Shown: positions 20,864-31,557 of the stretch, one piece after another | Numbering within the stretch: the stretch's first letter is position 1 | Layout: each line of letters opens with the position of its first letter | From: Nemertoderma westbladi | Taxonomy: Eukaryota > Xenacoelomorpha > Nemertodermatida > Nemertodermatidae | Length of the DNA: 56,911 bases | Direction of reading: 5' to 3' | Assembly: GCA_032718475.1 (NCBI GenBank) | Contig: JAUCBJ010002337.1 | Span: 1 to 56,911 of the forward strand | Notes under the pieces: model-generated | Told to the model about the DNA's origin: nothing | Seen by the model: the letters and a program-made list of their open reading frames with translations, nothing else | The model's database searches: none | Translations under genes and position numbers: made by a program

Positions 20864-21030
20864 ATGTTATTTATTTACTTATTAGGATTTGTTATTTGTG
20901 TTTTGTAATTTTATTATCATAATTTTCTATCAAAAATCTAGAATTTTCCCTTTGTCCCCCTTTCCGTCCCAAATTTTCGTTTCGGTTCAAAATTAACTTA
21001 ATGAATGGGAGAATCTTTTAGGCTCGTTAA
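20864..21030. other. Probable 3' untranslated / intergenic DNA
   Basis: T-rich sequence after the stop codon. An AATAAA hexamer occurs later, at 21065, inside the minisatellite, and recurs in several of its units. Confidence 0.3.
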
Positions 21031-21680
21031 GGAATGCCTGTTCACCACCATGGGTGATCTTCCTCAATAAACCCTTCCACTCTGTTTCCTAAAGGAATGC
21101 CTGTTCACCACCATGTGTGATCTTCCACAGTAAACCCTTCCACTCTGTTTCATAAAGAATGCCTGTTCACCACCATGGGTGATCTTCCATAATAAACCCA
21201 TCCACTCTGTTTCCTAAAGGAATGCCTGTTCACCACCATGGGTGATCTTCCACAGTAAACCCTTCCACTTTGTTTCCTAAAGGAATACCTGTTCACCACA
21301 ATGGGTGATCTTCCACAATAAACCCATCCACTCTGTTTCCTAAAGGAATGCCTGTTCACCACCATCTGTGATCTTCCACAGTAAACCCTTCCACTCTGTT
21401 TCCTAAAGGAATGCCTGTTCACCACCATGGGTGATCTTCCACATTAAACCCTTCCACTCTGTTTCCTAAAGGAATGCCTGTTCACCACCATGTGCGATCT
21501 TCCACAGTAAACCCTTCCACTCTGTTTAATAAAGAATGCCTGTTCACCACCATGGGTGATCTTTCACAATAAACCCATCCACTCTGTTTCCTAAAAAAGA
21601 ATGCCTATTCATCACCATGGGTGATCTTCCACAGTAAACCTTTCCACTCTGTTTCCTAAAGGAATGTCTGTTCATCACAA
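21031..21680. repeat. Minisatellite, about 63-bp unit, about 10 copies
   Basis: Each unit reads GGAATGCCTGTTCACCACCA, then TGGGTGATCTTCCACAGTAA, then ACCCTTCCACTCTGTTTCCTAAA, with scattered substitutions and 1-4 base indels. On the minus strand part of the array (21150-21428) is an open frame of 21-residue repeats (MVVNRHSFRKQSG..YCGRSP). This follows from a unit length divisible by three and is not evidence of a gene. Confidence 0.95.
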
Positions 21681-21878
21681 CACTGGAAAGCTCTTTGCAA
21701 AGTAGGTATGATGTTTTATTCCAAAATCGAAATATTTTAATAAACAGTGCAGATGAAAACAGCGCATTAAAAAACGTTTTCTACTACTATAATCGGCCTG
21801 CTGCATTGCAGCTTCACATTGATATGCTATGCCAGCTGAAGAAAACCACCACCATGTAATTCACAATTGAAAAGCTCC

Positions 21879-21971
21879 AATGCACCATGCATTAATGCAT
21901 CAATGCACCATGCATTAATGCATCAATGCAGCATGCATTAATGCATCAATGCAGCATGCACGCTGCATTGG
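21879..21971. repeat. 23-bp palindromic tandem repeat, four copies
   Basis: Unit CAATGCACCATGCATTAATG plus CAT, with ATGCATTAATGCAT self-complementary. The last two units vary to GCAGCATGCA. Confidence 0.9.
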
Positions 21972-22089
21972 TCAAGTACAGTAGGATTGAGCACAGTGGC
22001 AGCAAATTATAGTAGTGACAGATGGGAGGCCATGAGGACGTAAATTGAGGAGTTACAAGGTATCAGGTAGTATTTACAGGTCTACCTTT

Positions 22090-22165
22090 TACCTGAGCCG
22101 CTAGCTGAATGGTTAGACGTCATACGTCCAATCCGGAGATCTCCAGTTCGATCCCACCTAGACGT
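22090..22165 (+). mobile_element. tRNA-derived SINE head
   Basis: An internal polymerase III promoter is visible: A box TAGCTGAATGG at 22102-22112 and B box GTTCGATCC at 22146-22154, 33 bp apart as in a tRNA. D, T and acceptor stems do not pair properly, so this is not a working tRNA. The SINE body probably continues to about 22330, but its end is not defined. Confidence 0.6.
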
Positions 22166-22330
22166 CATTGCCGACTTTGTAAAAGCTGTGCCCAACAAAA
22201 GTTACAATCCAGAGATTTGGTATCCTCAGCAGTTAGAGCCTAGCATATTGACTTCCATAACAGAGTACTGGTTCTACTGCTGCTCTACATAATCGGACCT
22301 TAATTTTCCGACGGATTTTGAGTGACTTGA

Positions 22331-23591
22331 TAATTCTGGACAGCCCATTCAATGTAGCCCATACCTTTCCCCAGCGTATTCACATTTACAATATATTAAC
22401 AAAGCATCAAAGATACAATTATTATTAGAAGATTTCATGATTCTGCAGTGAAGTTATTGTATATTTTACCTTATCTAGTGAGAAACCTGTACCCTGTTTG
22501 GACACACAGACCGCACCTTCATCTCGATTTTTGTTTATTATTTAATAAGATTAATAATAACATAATTTGGTAGCAGATTTGCTTTGACTAACCATTAATC
22601 TACTAATAATAATTAAAGCAATCTTAATTTTTCTGGTTCTGTTTAATTGTATTGTAAAGTTTATCTATCGTCTAGAACAGTAAGGTCTATTATACTTCGC
22701 TATCTACAACTGTAAGGTGATATTTTGTCCTCTAATTTTCTAAATAATACTTACGGCGTTAAGAAATACTGTAATTCTAGAATAACTGTTATTTTTCTAT
22801 TTGACGAAATACATTGTTGTCCCTTGTTTTCAAAATATATCCGTTGACAGGGAAATAACGTCTACATGTGAAGAATACCAGGTTTTTCACTTTTCGGTCG
22901 AAATTCCATTGAAATTATTTATACAGTATGAAGAATTTGTATTTTTCCTTATTAAGTTTTCCCTATTTGCTTTAGTTAGATTCAACCCACCTCCGTACTC
23001 GAGGTTTTTGTGAAAATCTGATATACTTCACATGGCCAATAAAGTCGATCGATGACCCCCTATTCATAAGAATAGTAAGAGTAAAAATAGCAGTGCTATA
23101 ATATAATTAATAACAGTCCGTGATCTCTGACTCTCTCTCTACAGGCACATAAGGTTTTCGTTGCCGTCAATATTTATTTCTTTCCAAACACTTATCTAAT
23201 TCTAATTTATACGCCTTCCTGGTATTCCATAGGTAGTAAAATTGGAACTTTGTCAGACAATTGCACTTATGCAGCGCTCACCAGGTTATCTAACTGCAGC
23301 TTCAAACAAAGCAGAGGAATAATTATGCATAACGTAACCAATAGGAATGATGCTATTATGTGCTATTGAAGAATTTCTGATACATTAGCCAATGAAAAAC
23401 ATTACTCGCCAGAATTATTTAGAAGTATATTATCTTGAGACTCAAGATGTTTACAACATTCATATTCCATTATTACTCAGTTTTAGAATTTATTATTATC
23501 CTTATTCTCGTGAAAATAAATGATTATTATAGTTAAATAAAAAGTGTATTACTATCAACTAAATTAAAGAAACTATATATATGTTATATTA
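22331..23591. other. Intergenic, nothing recognised
   Basis: AT-rich; no credible coding frame or repeat structure seen. Confidence 0.4.
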
Positions 23592-23599
23592 TTAATGTA

Positions 23600-23625
23600 G
23601 GGGGGGGGGGGGGGGGGGGGGGGGG
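23600..23625. repeat. Poly(G) homopolymer, 26 bases
   Basis: Longest homopolymer in the window. Confidence 0.95.
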
Positions 23626-24297
23626 TATACCAATTGTGGAAGGGTTTGAAAAAGCTTCATTTTTATTCACTATAAAAAAATTAACTTGATGCTAGCAAAA
23701 CTATATATGGAGAAAAAGGCTATAAAATGGACTTTCCATTTCTGTAGTCAAAATACTCGTTTCGGATTGGCTGATGGCAAAAAAGTCTATTTTAATTGGT
23801 TAGTGGTCTAAAACACTACTCCTCATTCAATCTTTGGTGGAATTTGCGGAAACGTACTGAGAACATTCATGAGGTATGTTGCCAAAAAATGCTTTTACAG
23901 AAATTCATATTTCACAAAAATTAAATTTTTAGGGCACTTTTCGGAATTCAAAATTTAGAAAATTGACTTTTTTCATACATATGACTACATTTTTGGTTAT
24001 AAAATGAGAACAAGGTCGAATTTCGAAATTCTGTCAAAGAGTTATAATCTTATTGAGTTAATGACCAGAACAAAAAAAAACAGAATCAAAATCCATTGAG
24101 AAATGTCGGAGGAGTACCGTAGCATTTTGAAAGATTTAGAAATCCCAAAATTTAGAAATAATAAAGATCAGTAAAATACATTTAAGGTTTTTAAACCTTC
24201 CCGCGCAAAATTATCTATCTGACTGTGTAATAATTAAAATGGTAAATTATGCCTCTTAAACAATTAAAGAGGCAAACAACTGGAATTTTCGCTTGGG

Positions 24298-24362
24298 GGT
24301 TTTTGAGGTTTTTGAGGTTTTTGAGGTTTTTGAGGTTTTTGAGGTTTTTGAGGTTTTTGAGG
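24298..24362. repeat. 9-bp tandem repeat (GGTTTTTGA), seven copies
   Basis: Perfect copies, period 9. Confidence 0.95.
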
Positions 24363-24766
24363 TACTGTAGGTGATTTCATTTCAGATATTAGTTTTCATA
24401 CTGTGGCAAAATCTAATCTGTTTGTCTGTCACAATGTCCGTTAATGTGTCAATGTCCGTCAATGTCCGTCCGTAAATAGACACACCGGCAGACAGAAAAA
24501 TGATGGACAGACTGTCATGCAGACTTAGTAAAATTGACTTGGGAGATTAAATTACCGAATTAAATTACAGTAAATAGGAATAAAACAAAAGTGTTAGCTG
24601 GATGGGGTGACAGACAGATATAAAATCAGCCATAACTAGAGAAGTAGATTAGATCTTGCCAAGCCGTTTTCAGATTTGAAATCCTCATTAAATTCTGCTT
24701 TAGAAGAGATAAAAATAAAAAAATCTGAAATTTTGACCAAAATTAGTATACCCCCCCTCCCCTTAA

Positions 24767-25254
24767 GTCGGCGTGAAGTACACCGTTAAATATAGTAATT
24801 CAATGTTGGGCTACGGTCTGGAATATTTAAACGTGTGCAATAGTACCTCCTGACTAGTGATATGTGCTGGTACTACTCATTAGGCTCTAGGCTGATGAGT
24901 TAATCATTTACATGACTGAATTTCGTTCGTTCATTTAAAAATTGTATTCAAGCAGACGCACATATTGTGCTAATCAATTTATTTACTTAATTATTTTAAC
25001 CAATTTAGTATTATATACGGTACAGGTACGTTGCTGGCTTATTAACTTACTAATTTGGATTATACAATATAATATAATATACAAGGACATATTATCGACC
25101 TGCTCAGGACTAGGATTTCCCATGGTAGGTGATATTAATAGAGACACATTATAACCATAATTATATACAATATAAACTGAACGGCATAACGGTCTCCAAT
25201 CCAAACCTTATGGTAAAATAAAACTGAAATTTATACGTTTGGGAACACGTGATC
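24767..25254. other. Intergenic, nothing recognised
   Basis: AT-rich; only short chance frames. Confidence 0.4.
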
Positions 25255-25491
25255 CAAATTCCATCTCCGCGGATCAATATATCGTCTCAATGATAAAATA
25301 TCACGAAAGGAAAAGGAGCAGGTTGCAATGTCACGTTATTCTAACCAAAACAATAAACTAAAGTCAATATAAGAGGCTGCAGTTTTATTTTTAGGAGTAA
25401 TCAGCTGTTATTTGCCTGAATTTTCCCCTGGAGACTGGAGAGGGATGAATTTTGATTGGATCGAAAGCCCCCCCCCCCCCCCCCCCCCCCC
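25255..25491. repeat. Dispersed repeat ending in a poly-C tract (copy 2)
   Basis: Second copy of the family at 12044-12266, diverged by substitutions and small indels, again followed by a C run (25468-25491, 24 bases). Confidence 0.75.
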
Positions 25492-26539
25492 TTATATAAT
25501 TACTGGGATACAACCCAAAGGCTCCTTGCTCTTGGCATGAAAGGTCAGAATTTATCCAAAAAACACGTCATCTGCAGCATAAAGGAAGTGCCACCTATGG
25601 CTGCATACACCCTCTTACTAACGGCATAATGTGGTCGTGTAACTATTGGACCCCCTTGGTACTGGGTTAAGGACCCATATACTCGCCTGCAGGTATATAA
25701 TATGGCCTAACCACGCAGTTGAATATCAACCAAAGGATGGTCAATAGTCGAGGGCTATTGCCTTCCATTTGAGTGCACTCTACTGCAAACTGCACCTGGT
25801 TGCCGTGCCGCAGGGCAGCGCAGGGCCCAGCAGATGAGCTGCGCATAACCAATTGGCCCCAAATCTAACACAGACTGCGAAGATAATTCTATTTGTTGCT
25901 CTGTCATCTGCTTCATCACTTGCTGCCTCATAACAGATAAAGGGATCATAGCAGAAATAGCGATCGAAATACATTATTTGTACAGTAAAAATAATACTCA
26001 TCCATTGATTCCTTACTTCCTTTTAAAAATATCATGTGCTGATTAGCTCTGTATGTATTTCATGTGGCGATCTCGGAAATTGCATCCCTTGTCCTCGCTG
26101 TTATTCACCGCCTTGCTGTATTGTTAATTTGCTATTCCATCTCAGGCAATCAATATTCACGGAAGTAAGTCCATTCCTACAGTAGGCTATGATGCCAAAT
26201 GCAGCTAAAGTTTTATTAGTACTATATTATTTATTAGTAAACTAATTTGAAATTATCCATGCTGGAAGCTCGGTAGCTTTCAAACTCGTTATTCAAGTAC
26301 ACTCAATAAATACACTATTACGCTTTTAGTTGCATCTTATACATATATTTCTCAGAGTACATATATAGTTTTTTTCTCAACATCACCGGTAGTGTTACAA
26401 TCCTTACAAATCCTACCGCAGCCCTAAGAAGGGCCAGTTAAACCGGGACAATGACCACTAACCATTGTTTGGGAAAGTAACTACTAAATAATCACTAAAA
26501 TGACCACAGCATTGGGCATAAGTGTAAGTGAACAACGAT
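25492..26539. other. Intergenic, nothing firm
   Basis: A GC-richer patch at 25755-25950 (minus-strand reading MIPLSVMRQQVMKQMTEQQ) could be a decayed coding fragment, but no splice sites or family were recognised. Confidence 0.3.
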
Positions 26540-26930
26540 CTTCCCTCAATGAAGAATTCATTTAACTGAAGATCAGCCTTGTTGCCTTGTCACTTTTAAG
26601 ACAATCAATTACAAAGTTAACCACATCCTCAGGGATTGGCTGGTGTAACTCATTTCCCATTAGACTTTTGCTTTCTTCACCATTTATATCACCCAGAGGA
26701 TCAACAGTATCCCTACATCTGGAAATTCCTGACTCACAGAACAAAGATCCAAAAAGTGTGTTTCGAAATCTTCCGCAGTTAATGTAGTCGGTGGCGCTGC
26801 TCGAGATTTTCTAGAAACTTATTATAATAGAGTCCAGAAATTCTTTGAATCAGATTTTATAGTTTGATTTAGATTGTCATTTTCCATTTGTTGAGTTGTA
26901 TACCTTGGGTTACCAACTGCCATTATCCTT
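26540..26930 (-). pseudogene. Decayed LINE ORF2 fragment (linker before the RT)
   Basis: Minus-strand translation across one frameshift gives DSKNFWTLL, then PPTTLTAEDFETHFLDLC, then NELHQPIPEDVVNFVIDCLK and SDKATRL. The order and spacing match the segment between endonuclease and RT in non-LTR retrotransposons (usual form: SKxFWxLLN ... PITxxEVxxAIxxLKxxKAxG). A stop and a frameshift make it inactive. No RT blocks follow downstream. Confidence 0.5.
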
Positions 26931-27984
26931 GGACACCCTAATTTCCCTCCTTTAAATTTTAAAAAATTTTCAAAGACTTTGGGCAATTCGTTAGTTTTTC
27001 AGCAGCTTATCCACTGTATCATAAGTATAGTAACCTGAAACTAGCTCATCTAGTAAACTATTAATTAGTACTTTCTTTATCCCTATTAAACCCGGGGGTT
27101 AAAATGACCCACCCACCACCCTGTGTTTTTTTTGTTATATCTCTGAGTTGGGAATCTGAAATTTTATGACTTTTCCTAAAAATCTATTGTCTTCGTAATA
27201 GTGAAAACGGTTTTCAAAAATATTGAGAACTTTTCGAGTTATAGCAACATCTTTTAACCCTACTTTTGGCACTATTTTTGAGACGTTTTTGAAAATTACT
27301 TTTAATGAAAATGATTTGTAAACATCTCCATTTTTGAGTTACACCGGTTTTTTGATGCTTGCATTTCGTTGGAATACATATAAACTGTGCTAGAAATTTC
27401 AAACTTGTTTTTTCGGCGTGTGATACCGCGCATTGTTAGAACTAAATCAAAATGTAAATGCGATTTTAAAGAGATCACTGCTAAACCCACCCATATGTCG
27501 GAATACTTTCCATTTTATTATCTTGTGGGGCGAGCCACGCAGTCAGGGCGAACCTTAGCGCACAATTATAATTAGTAAATAGGGCAAAATTTCATGGCCG
27601 TCTGTCTGTCTGTCCGTCTGTCTGTAATGAAAAATTCATTCGTAAATAACTTGTGAAGGTTTTAACCATTTTCAACCAAATTTATACTCTTACTCTTACT
27701 AGAGAAAAAGTTCCAATATTTTCGAAAGTTACGGGCAAATACCTCTCGAACTTTTGACTCCAGATCAAATCAAACTTGTTTCGAACTGGCTCAAGTTCGC
27801 GTGCTGCGCGACGCCCCACGAACGTGTAAACTTCAGTTGGTTGTATTATATTAAAAAGTAAACAGACTCCTCTATACATAATCATTATGTTTGTACATTA
27901 ACTATCTGTAGAACTTGTTGACCTTGAATGATTTGAGTACCAGTTGAATTACTGGGACTGTGGGAGTAAACCTTGGGTTAGGAG
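26931..27984. other. Intergenic with a short (TCTG)n run
   Basis: No coding signal. A TCTG/TCCG-rich stretch lies at 27599-27625, resembling GTCCGTCAATGTCC words at 24430-24470. Confidence 0.4.
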
Positions 27985-28073
27985 TAGCGTCCACCCTTGC
28001 CCTACCTTCAGGTAGCAGATAGGAGTAGCGCCCACCCCTACCTTCGGGTAGCAGATAGGAGTAGCGCCCACCC
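27985..28073. repeat. 36-bp minisatellite, left part (split by BEL element 1)
   Basis: About 2.5 units of GTAGCAGATAGGAGTAGCGC followed by CCACCCCTACCTTCGG. It ends in CACCC (28069-28073), the target duplication of BEL element 1. Continues at 39954. Confidence 0.9.
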
Positions 28074-29315
28074 TGTAAAAGCTTTTGCGTAATTAGCCGG
28101 TTATTATCCCCGTAAAGTACTCTGTGGTTGGTTTACCAGGCATAAAAAGGCCGTGTCCTTGCTGTACTGGTGTTTTGGAGGACATAAAAGCCATTTCTTC
28201 TGTATTTGTACTTTAGAGGACATAATCTGTAATTTCGTGACGTAAAAGGCTCGATACTCTTGAAAACAGTGTCGCTACCATGACGACGGCTAACGGCTGA
28301 TATTGCCACGTTGCAACTTTCTGTATCTGCCAATAGAATTTGAGTTAGCTTTGATTTTGACCTATCACAGAGCTACTGAACTGAATTTTCCTATCTCACT
28401 GCTCTTTCTCTGTGTTGAACGGGAGCTTCGTGGAATAAGGGTAGCTGGTATTCTTATAGTTATTCTTATCAGTGTTGTTGGTGATTCTAAGCCAGGAAGA
28501 ACGGCTTTAGAGTATTTTGTGCTTTTATGCTTTAGCCTTACACTAGTAGGCTTAATTATAAGGACATATATCCGTTATCTGCATACTGCATACTGCAGTA
28601 CTGCATACACTGCATACTGTGTAACACTGTGCATACTTTTAGAATTGTTATACTGCTATTTACTGTCAGTTCTTCATAATATGGTTGATGAATTATTATA
28701 TTTGGAATAACGACAAATAACCCCGAAAACCCAATATTCTTGATATACCGAAGGTAAGAGAGAAAGGTTACAGATAAATGATTGCGACCTATGTTGAGTG
28801 GTTTGAAGTGAATCTAATGTTATTTGATAGACCCTACATGATTCGGTCCGTGTTCCTTTTATATGTGACTAAAATCAGTGAAGATCGGCAGATCAGTGTG
28901 CAGTATTGTGCAGCATTGTGTATGAGTGAGACTGATAACGAAGCATTTCCTAAAGAATGCGCCATATATGTGAATTGTAACTAAGCCATATCGTTGTGAG
29001 TAGTTTAAGTCATAACTCTGTTTATATAGATAGAGCGCCACGTCCTAAAGGAACTGTTAATATTCCCTGAAGGTGAATAATATTGTCAGAGATTATATAA
29101 TACTGTCAGTCGAATAATACATTAGGCTTACATAGCAATAAGATTAAGCTGTCGAAATCAATCTCCCGGGTATATCCAACGGGTGAATGATCGCGCACAG
29201 ATTGGTTTCAACTAGTGTAGTGAATCAAATACTTGTTAGAGGCTAAAGCGATTTATTATCTAGAAGACATCCTAATTTGGCGGGTTAAACTGCCAAAGGT
29301 CTGAAAGCGCGAACA
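28074..29315 (+). repeat. BEL element 1, 5' LTR (1242 bp)
   Basis: Identical by eye to 38712-39953. It contains chance open frames on both strands (for example 28303-28710) that are not preserved in the element 2 LTR and are not called as genes. No canonical TGG primer site follows it; the next bases are ATAACGGATATAG. Confidence 0.95.
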
Positions 29316-29403
29316 ATAACGGATATAGCTTCTTTATTGCAGTAAGCAATAAAGTTGAAAGTACCGGTCAACCGGTAAACCTGAACGGTCCATCTGTAGG
29401 TCA

Positions 29404-29510
29404 GTAGGCCCAACTGCCAGAACCGGTACTGCCGTAGGCCCGTAGGTCCAACTGCCAGAACCGGTACTTCAGTAGGTCGGTACGCCTAACTGTCCTAACC
29501 GGTACTTCCC
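29404..29510 (+). repeat. Short tandem repeats in the BEL 1 leader
   Basis: Three imperfect units of 36-40 bp around GTAGGCCCAACTGCCAGAAC and CGGTACT. Confidence 0.75.
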
Positions 29511-29675
29511 GTATAAGTACAGCAGTATTATTCGATTTGATTATATATGCCGGTAGGTCTTAATAATTAATCGGGGACGCCTGGTTTTTATTGAGATTTT
29601 ACTTATTTCTGTCAAGTTTTATTTGTTTGTAGGCCAGTATTGAACAGAAGGCGTGTAAGCCTGATCAGATTGTAC

Positions 29676-30251
29676 AGACAATTTGTAGGCTGAGCTGTTG
29701 TCTGATTGCTGTTAAGTCTGAACGGATTGCAGTGTGTGTAGATCACCTGTCCGATTAAGTACGGTTAGGAAGTAGGGGCAGCGAATGCTGTAAGGTAAAC
29801 CCCCAACTAAAGAATAAGTCGTACTACTGGGTTAGAACGCATACTCCCTAATCATTTCGGAGTCTGCATGTCCTGTAGTTTATTTAGGCTTGAGAGTAGT
29901 CTGCCATCGTTTAGTCTGTACTTTGTTTGTGTAAGTCTGTACGGGTAGCGTATAATTTTATTTAGATAATTTGTAGGCTGGATAGTTGTCTGGCTGTTAT
30001 TAGGCCTGAGCGGATTGCAGCGTGTGTAGATCACTTGTCCGATAAAGAACGGTTAGGAAGTAGGGGCAGCGAATGCTGTAAGGTAAACCCCCAATTAAAG
30101 AATAAGTCGTACTACTGGGTTAGAACGCATACTACCTAATTATTTCGGAGTCTGCATATACCGTAGTTTGTTTAGGCTTGATAGTAGTCTGTCAGTGTTC
30201 GGTCTGCATTTTGTTTGAGTAGTTTGTACGCGTAGCGTAATATTTATTATT
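29676..30251 (+). repeat. 288-bp direct duplication in the BEL 1 leader
   Basis: Unit 1 starts AGACAATTTGTAGGCTG at 29676 and unit 2 starts AGATAATTTGTAGGCTG at 29964. Both contain GATTGCAG(T/C)GTGTGTAGATCAC and the almost unchanged block GTTAGGAAGTAGGGGCAGCG to TTTCGGAGTCTGCAT. Element 2 carries the same duplication (about 54010-54600). Confidence 0.9.
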
Positions 30252-31185
30252 CAGAGTTTATGCGATTATTCGCAACATTCATTCCCCAAGTTTGTTCCTA
30301 CAGTAATTGTGTTTGTTATACATACCGCTATAGTTAAATTAACCCCAGTACTACACGGGCTGCTTGGCATAGGTAAAGACTGGTGATTTTGTGCATCGGT
30401 CACTCCAGCAGATGCCGTGGTTCTTTTAGCTGTTCAAGTATATTTAACTACTGATTATCTGTTGTACAAGTACTCGTACCTAATTTAGGGTTTAGTGTAC
30501 AGTACTTTCCGAAGTAATTAGTGTAGACATTATATTTGTGTTGTAAAGTGGTTAATAGGCACGTTCGATTAGCTCTATTAACTTCTAGGTAGGAACACTC
30601 CGTGATACATAACGTAGAACCTATAGCGATACGGCTATAGGTCGTCAGGCGGTGGTATTTTTCTATCTGGACAACGCAGTGTATTTACTACTACTTATTA
30701 TTTCAAATACCGTAGTACCCTGTCCGTTGTAATAACCAGAATTCTAACCCTTTGTTAGGCTGGTTTGTAGACTTCTTGTAAAATTACCCTGAAATTCGTA
30801 TTTTGTGTTTTTGTAAATTTTTGTGTTTATTTAGAGATTGTAATCTCAACCCGAATTGTACGTAATTTGTAGTATTAAGTAACTTAGGTAAATTAGAATT
30901 ATTTGTTTTAGTGTCCTATAAGTAACACTTCACTGAAAGCGCACCGCTTTGTGTAGTGATTACTCCCCAGAAATAATAACATTTATTTCAAACATTGACT
31001 AAACCCATTAAAACGGGTATATATATATTATAAATCAAATCTAACGATTTATAAATAGTAGGCCTACCATATAACAATTAGGTCTCAATATCAGTTGGAC
31101 TACTGCTTAACTAACGGCAATAAAGTAAGTTAAAGTAACCAAGTAACCCTAAAATTCAGAAATTCAATTATTTAAAATAATTGAT
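30252..31185 (+). other. BEL 1 leader, remaining untranslated sequence
   Basis: Long 5' leader without a credible frame. It aligns with element 2 at about 53070-54010. Confidence 0.6.
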
Positions 31186-31430
31186 ACACCGGTATTTACG
31201 ATAGGCCTATTATCTTATTTCTATAAATTTAGGCTGAAATTATACCGGTGCTTGTAATTAATTCTAGTCCAGAATTATATATACTACAAACTGTAAGCTG
31301 TATACCAGTATTCCCGATAGGCCTATTATATATTTATATATATTTGTGCTAAAATTATACCGGTATTCTGTGATAAACCTAGTCTGTAATAATAGTTATA
31401 TATACTATAAGCATACCGGTATTCTAATAT
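31186..31430 (+). repeat. About 115-bp tandem repeats just before gag (BEL 1)
   Basis: Two full units and a partial one, each with TACCGGTATT, CGATAGGCCTATTAT, AAATTATACCGGT and TATATATACTA. Present also in element 2 (52790-53070). Confidence 0.8.
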
Positions 31431-31557
31431 ATTATATATATCACGCTACACTGAGTAGCAGTACCGGTAATTAATTACTAGGCTAGCAGTTAATACTGAG
31501 TTACTAGACTTGCTCAGACTGTAATACAGCAGTAGATATTCAACTGTACACATAAGC

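Larger units (their letters stand above)
23596..24762. mobile_element. Possible non-autonomous DNA transposon with poly-G ends and TTAA target sites
   Basis: The left end, after TTAA (23592-23595), runs through a 26-G tract (23600-23625) into GGGTATACCAATTGTGG. The right end, read inward from TTAA (24763-24766), runs GGGGAGGGGGG then TATACTAATTTTGG. The inner 20 bases of the two ends match with two differences. TTAA duplications are typical of piggyBac and Kolobok. TTAA is common in AT-rich DNA and the interior has no coding capacity, so the call is tentative. Confidence 0.4.

Noticed and set aside
21150-21428. Frame of MVVNRHSFRKQSG repeats
   Set aside because: Produced by the 63-bp minisatellite; the frame breaks wherever units differ in length.
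22090-22165. Functional tRNA gene
   Set aside because: A and B boxes are present, but the stems do not pair, so it is treated as a SINE head.
23592-24766. CRISPR-like or satellite interpretation of the 9-bp and G-run repeats
   Set aside because: Simple-sequence repeats without spacers in eukaryotic DNA.
25755-25949. Possible exon reading MIPLSVMRQQVMKQMTEQQ
   Set aside because: No acceptor or donor in the right phase and overlapping frames equally open; too weak to call.
28303-28710. 135-codon hydrophobic frame in the BEL element 1 LTR (also 38941-39348)
   Set aside because: Present twice only because LTRs are duplicated; opens with a non-ATG codon and is not kept in element 2 LTRs.
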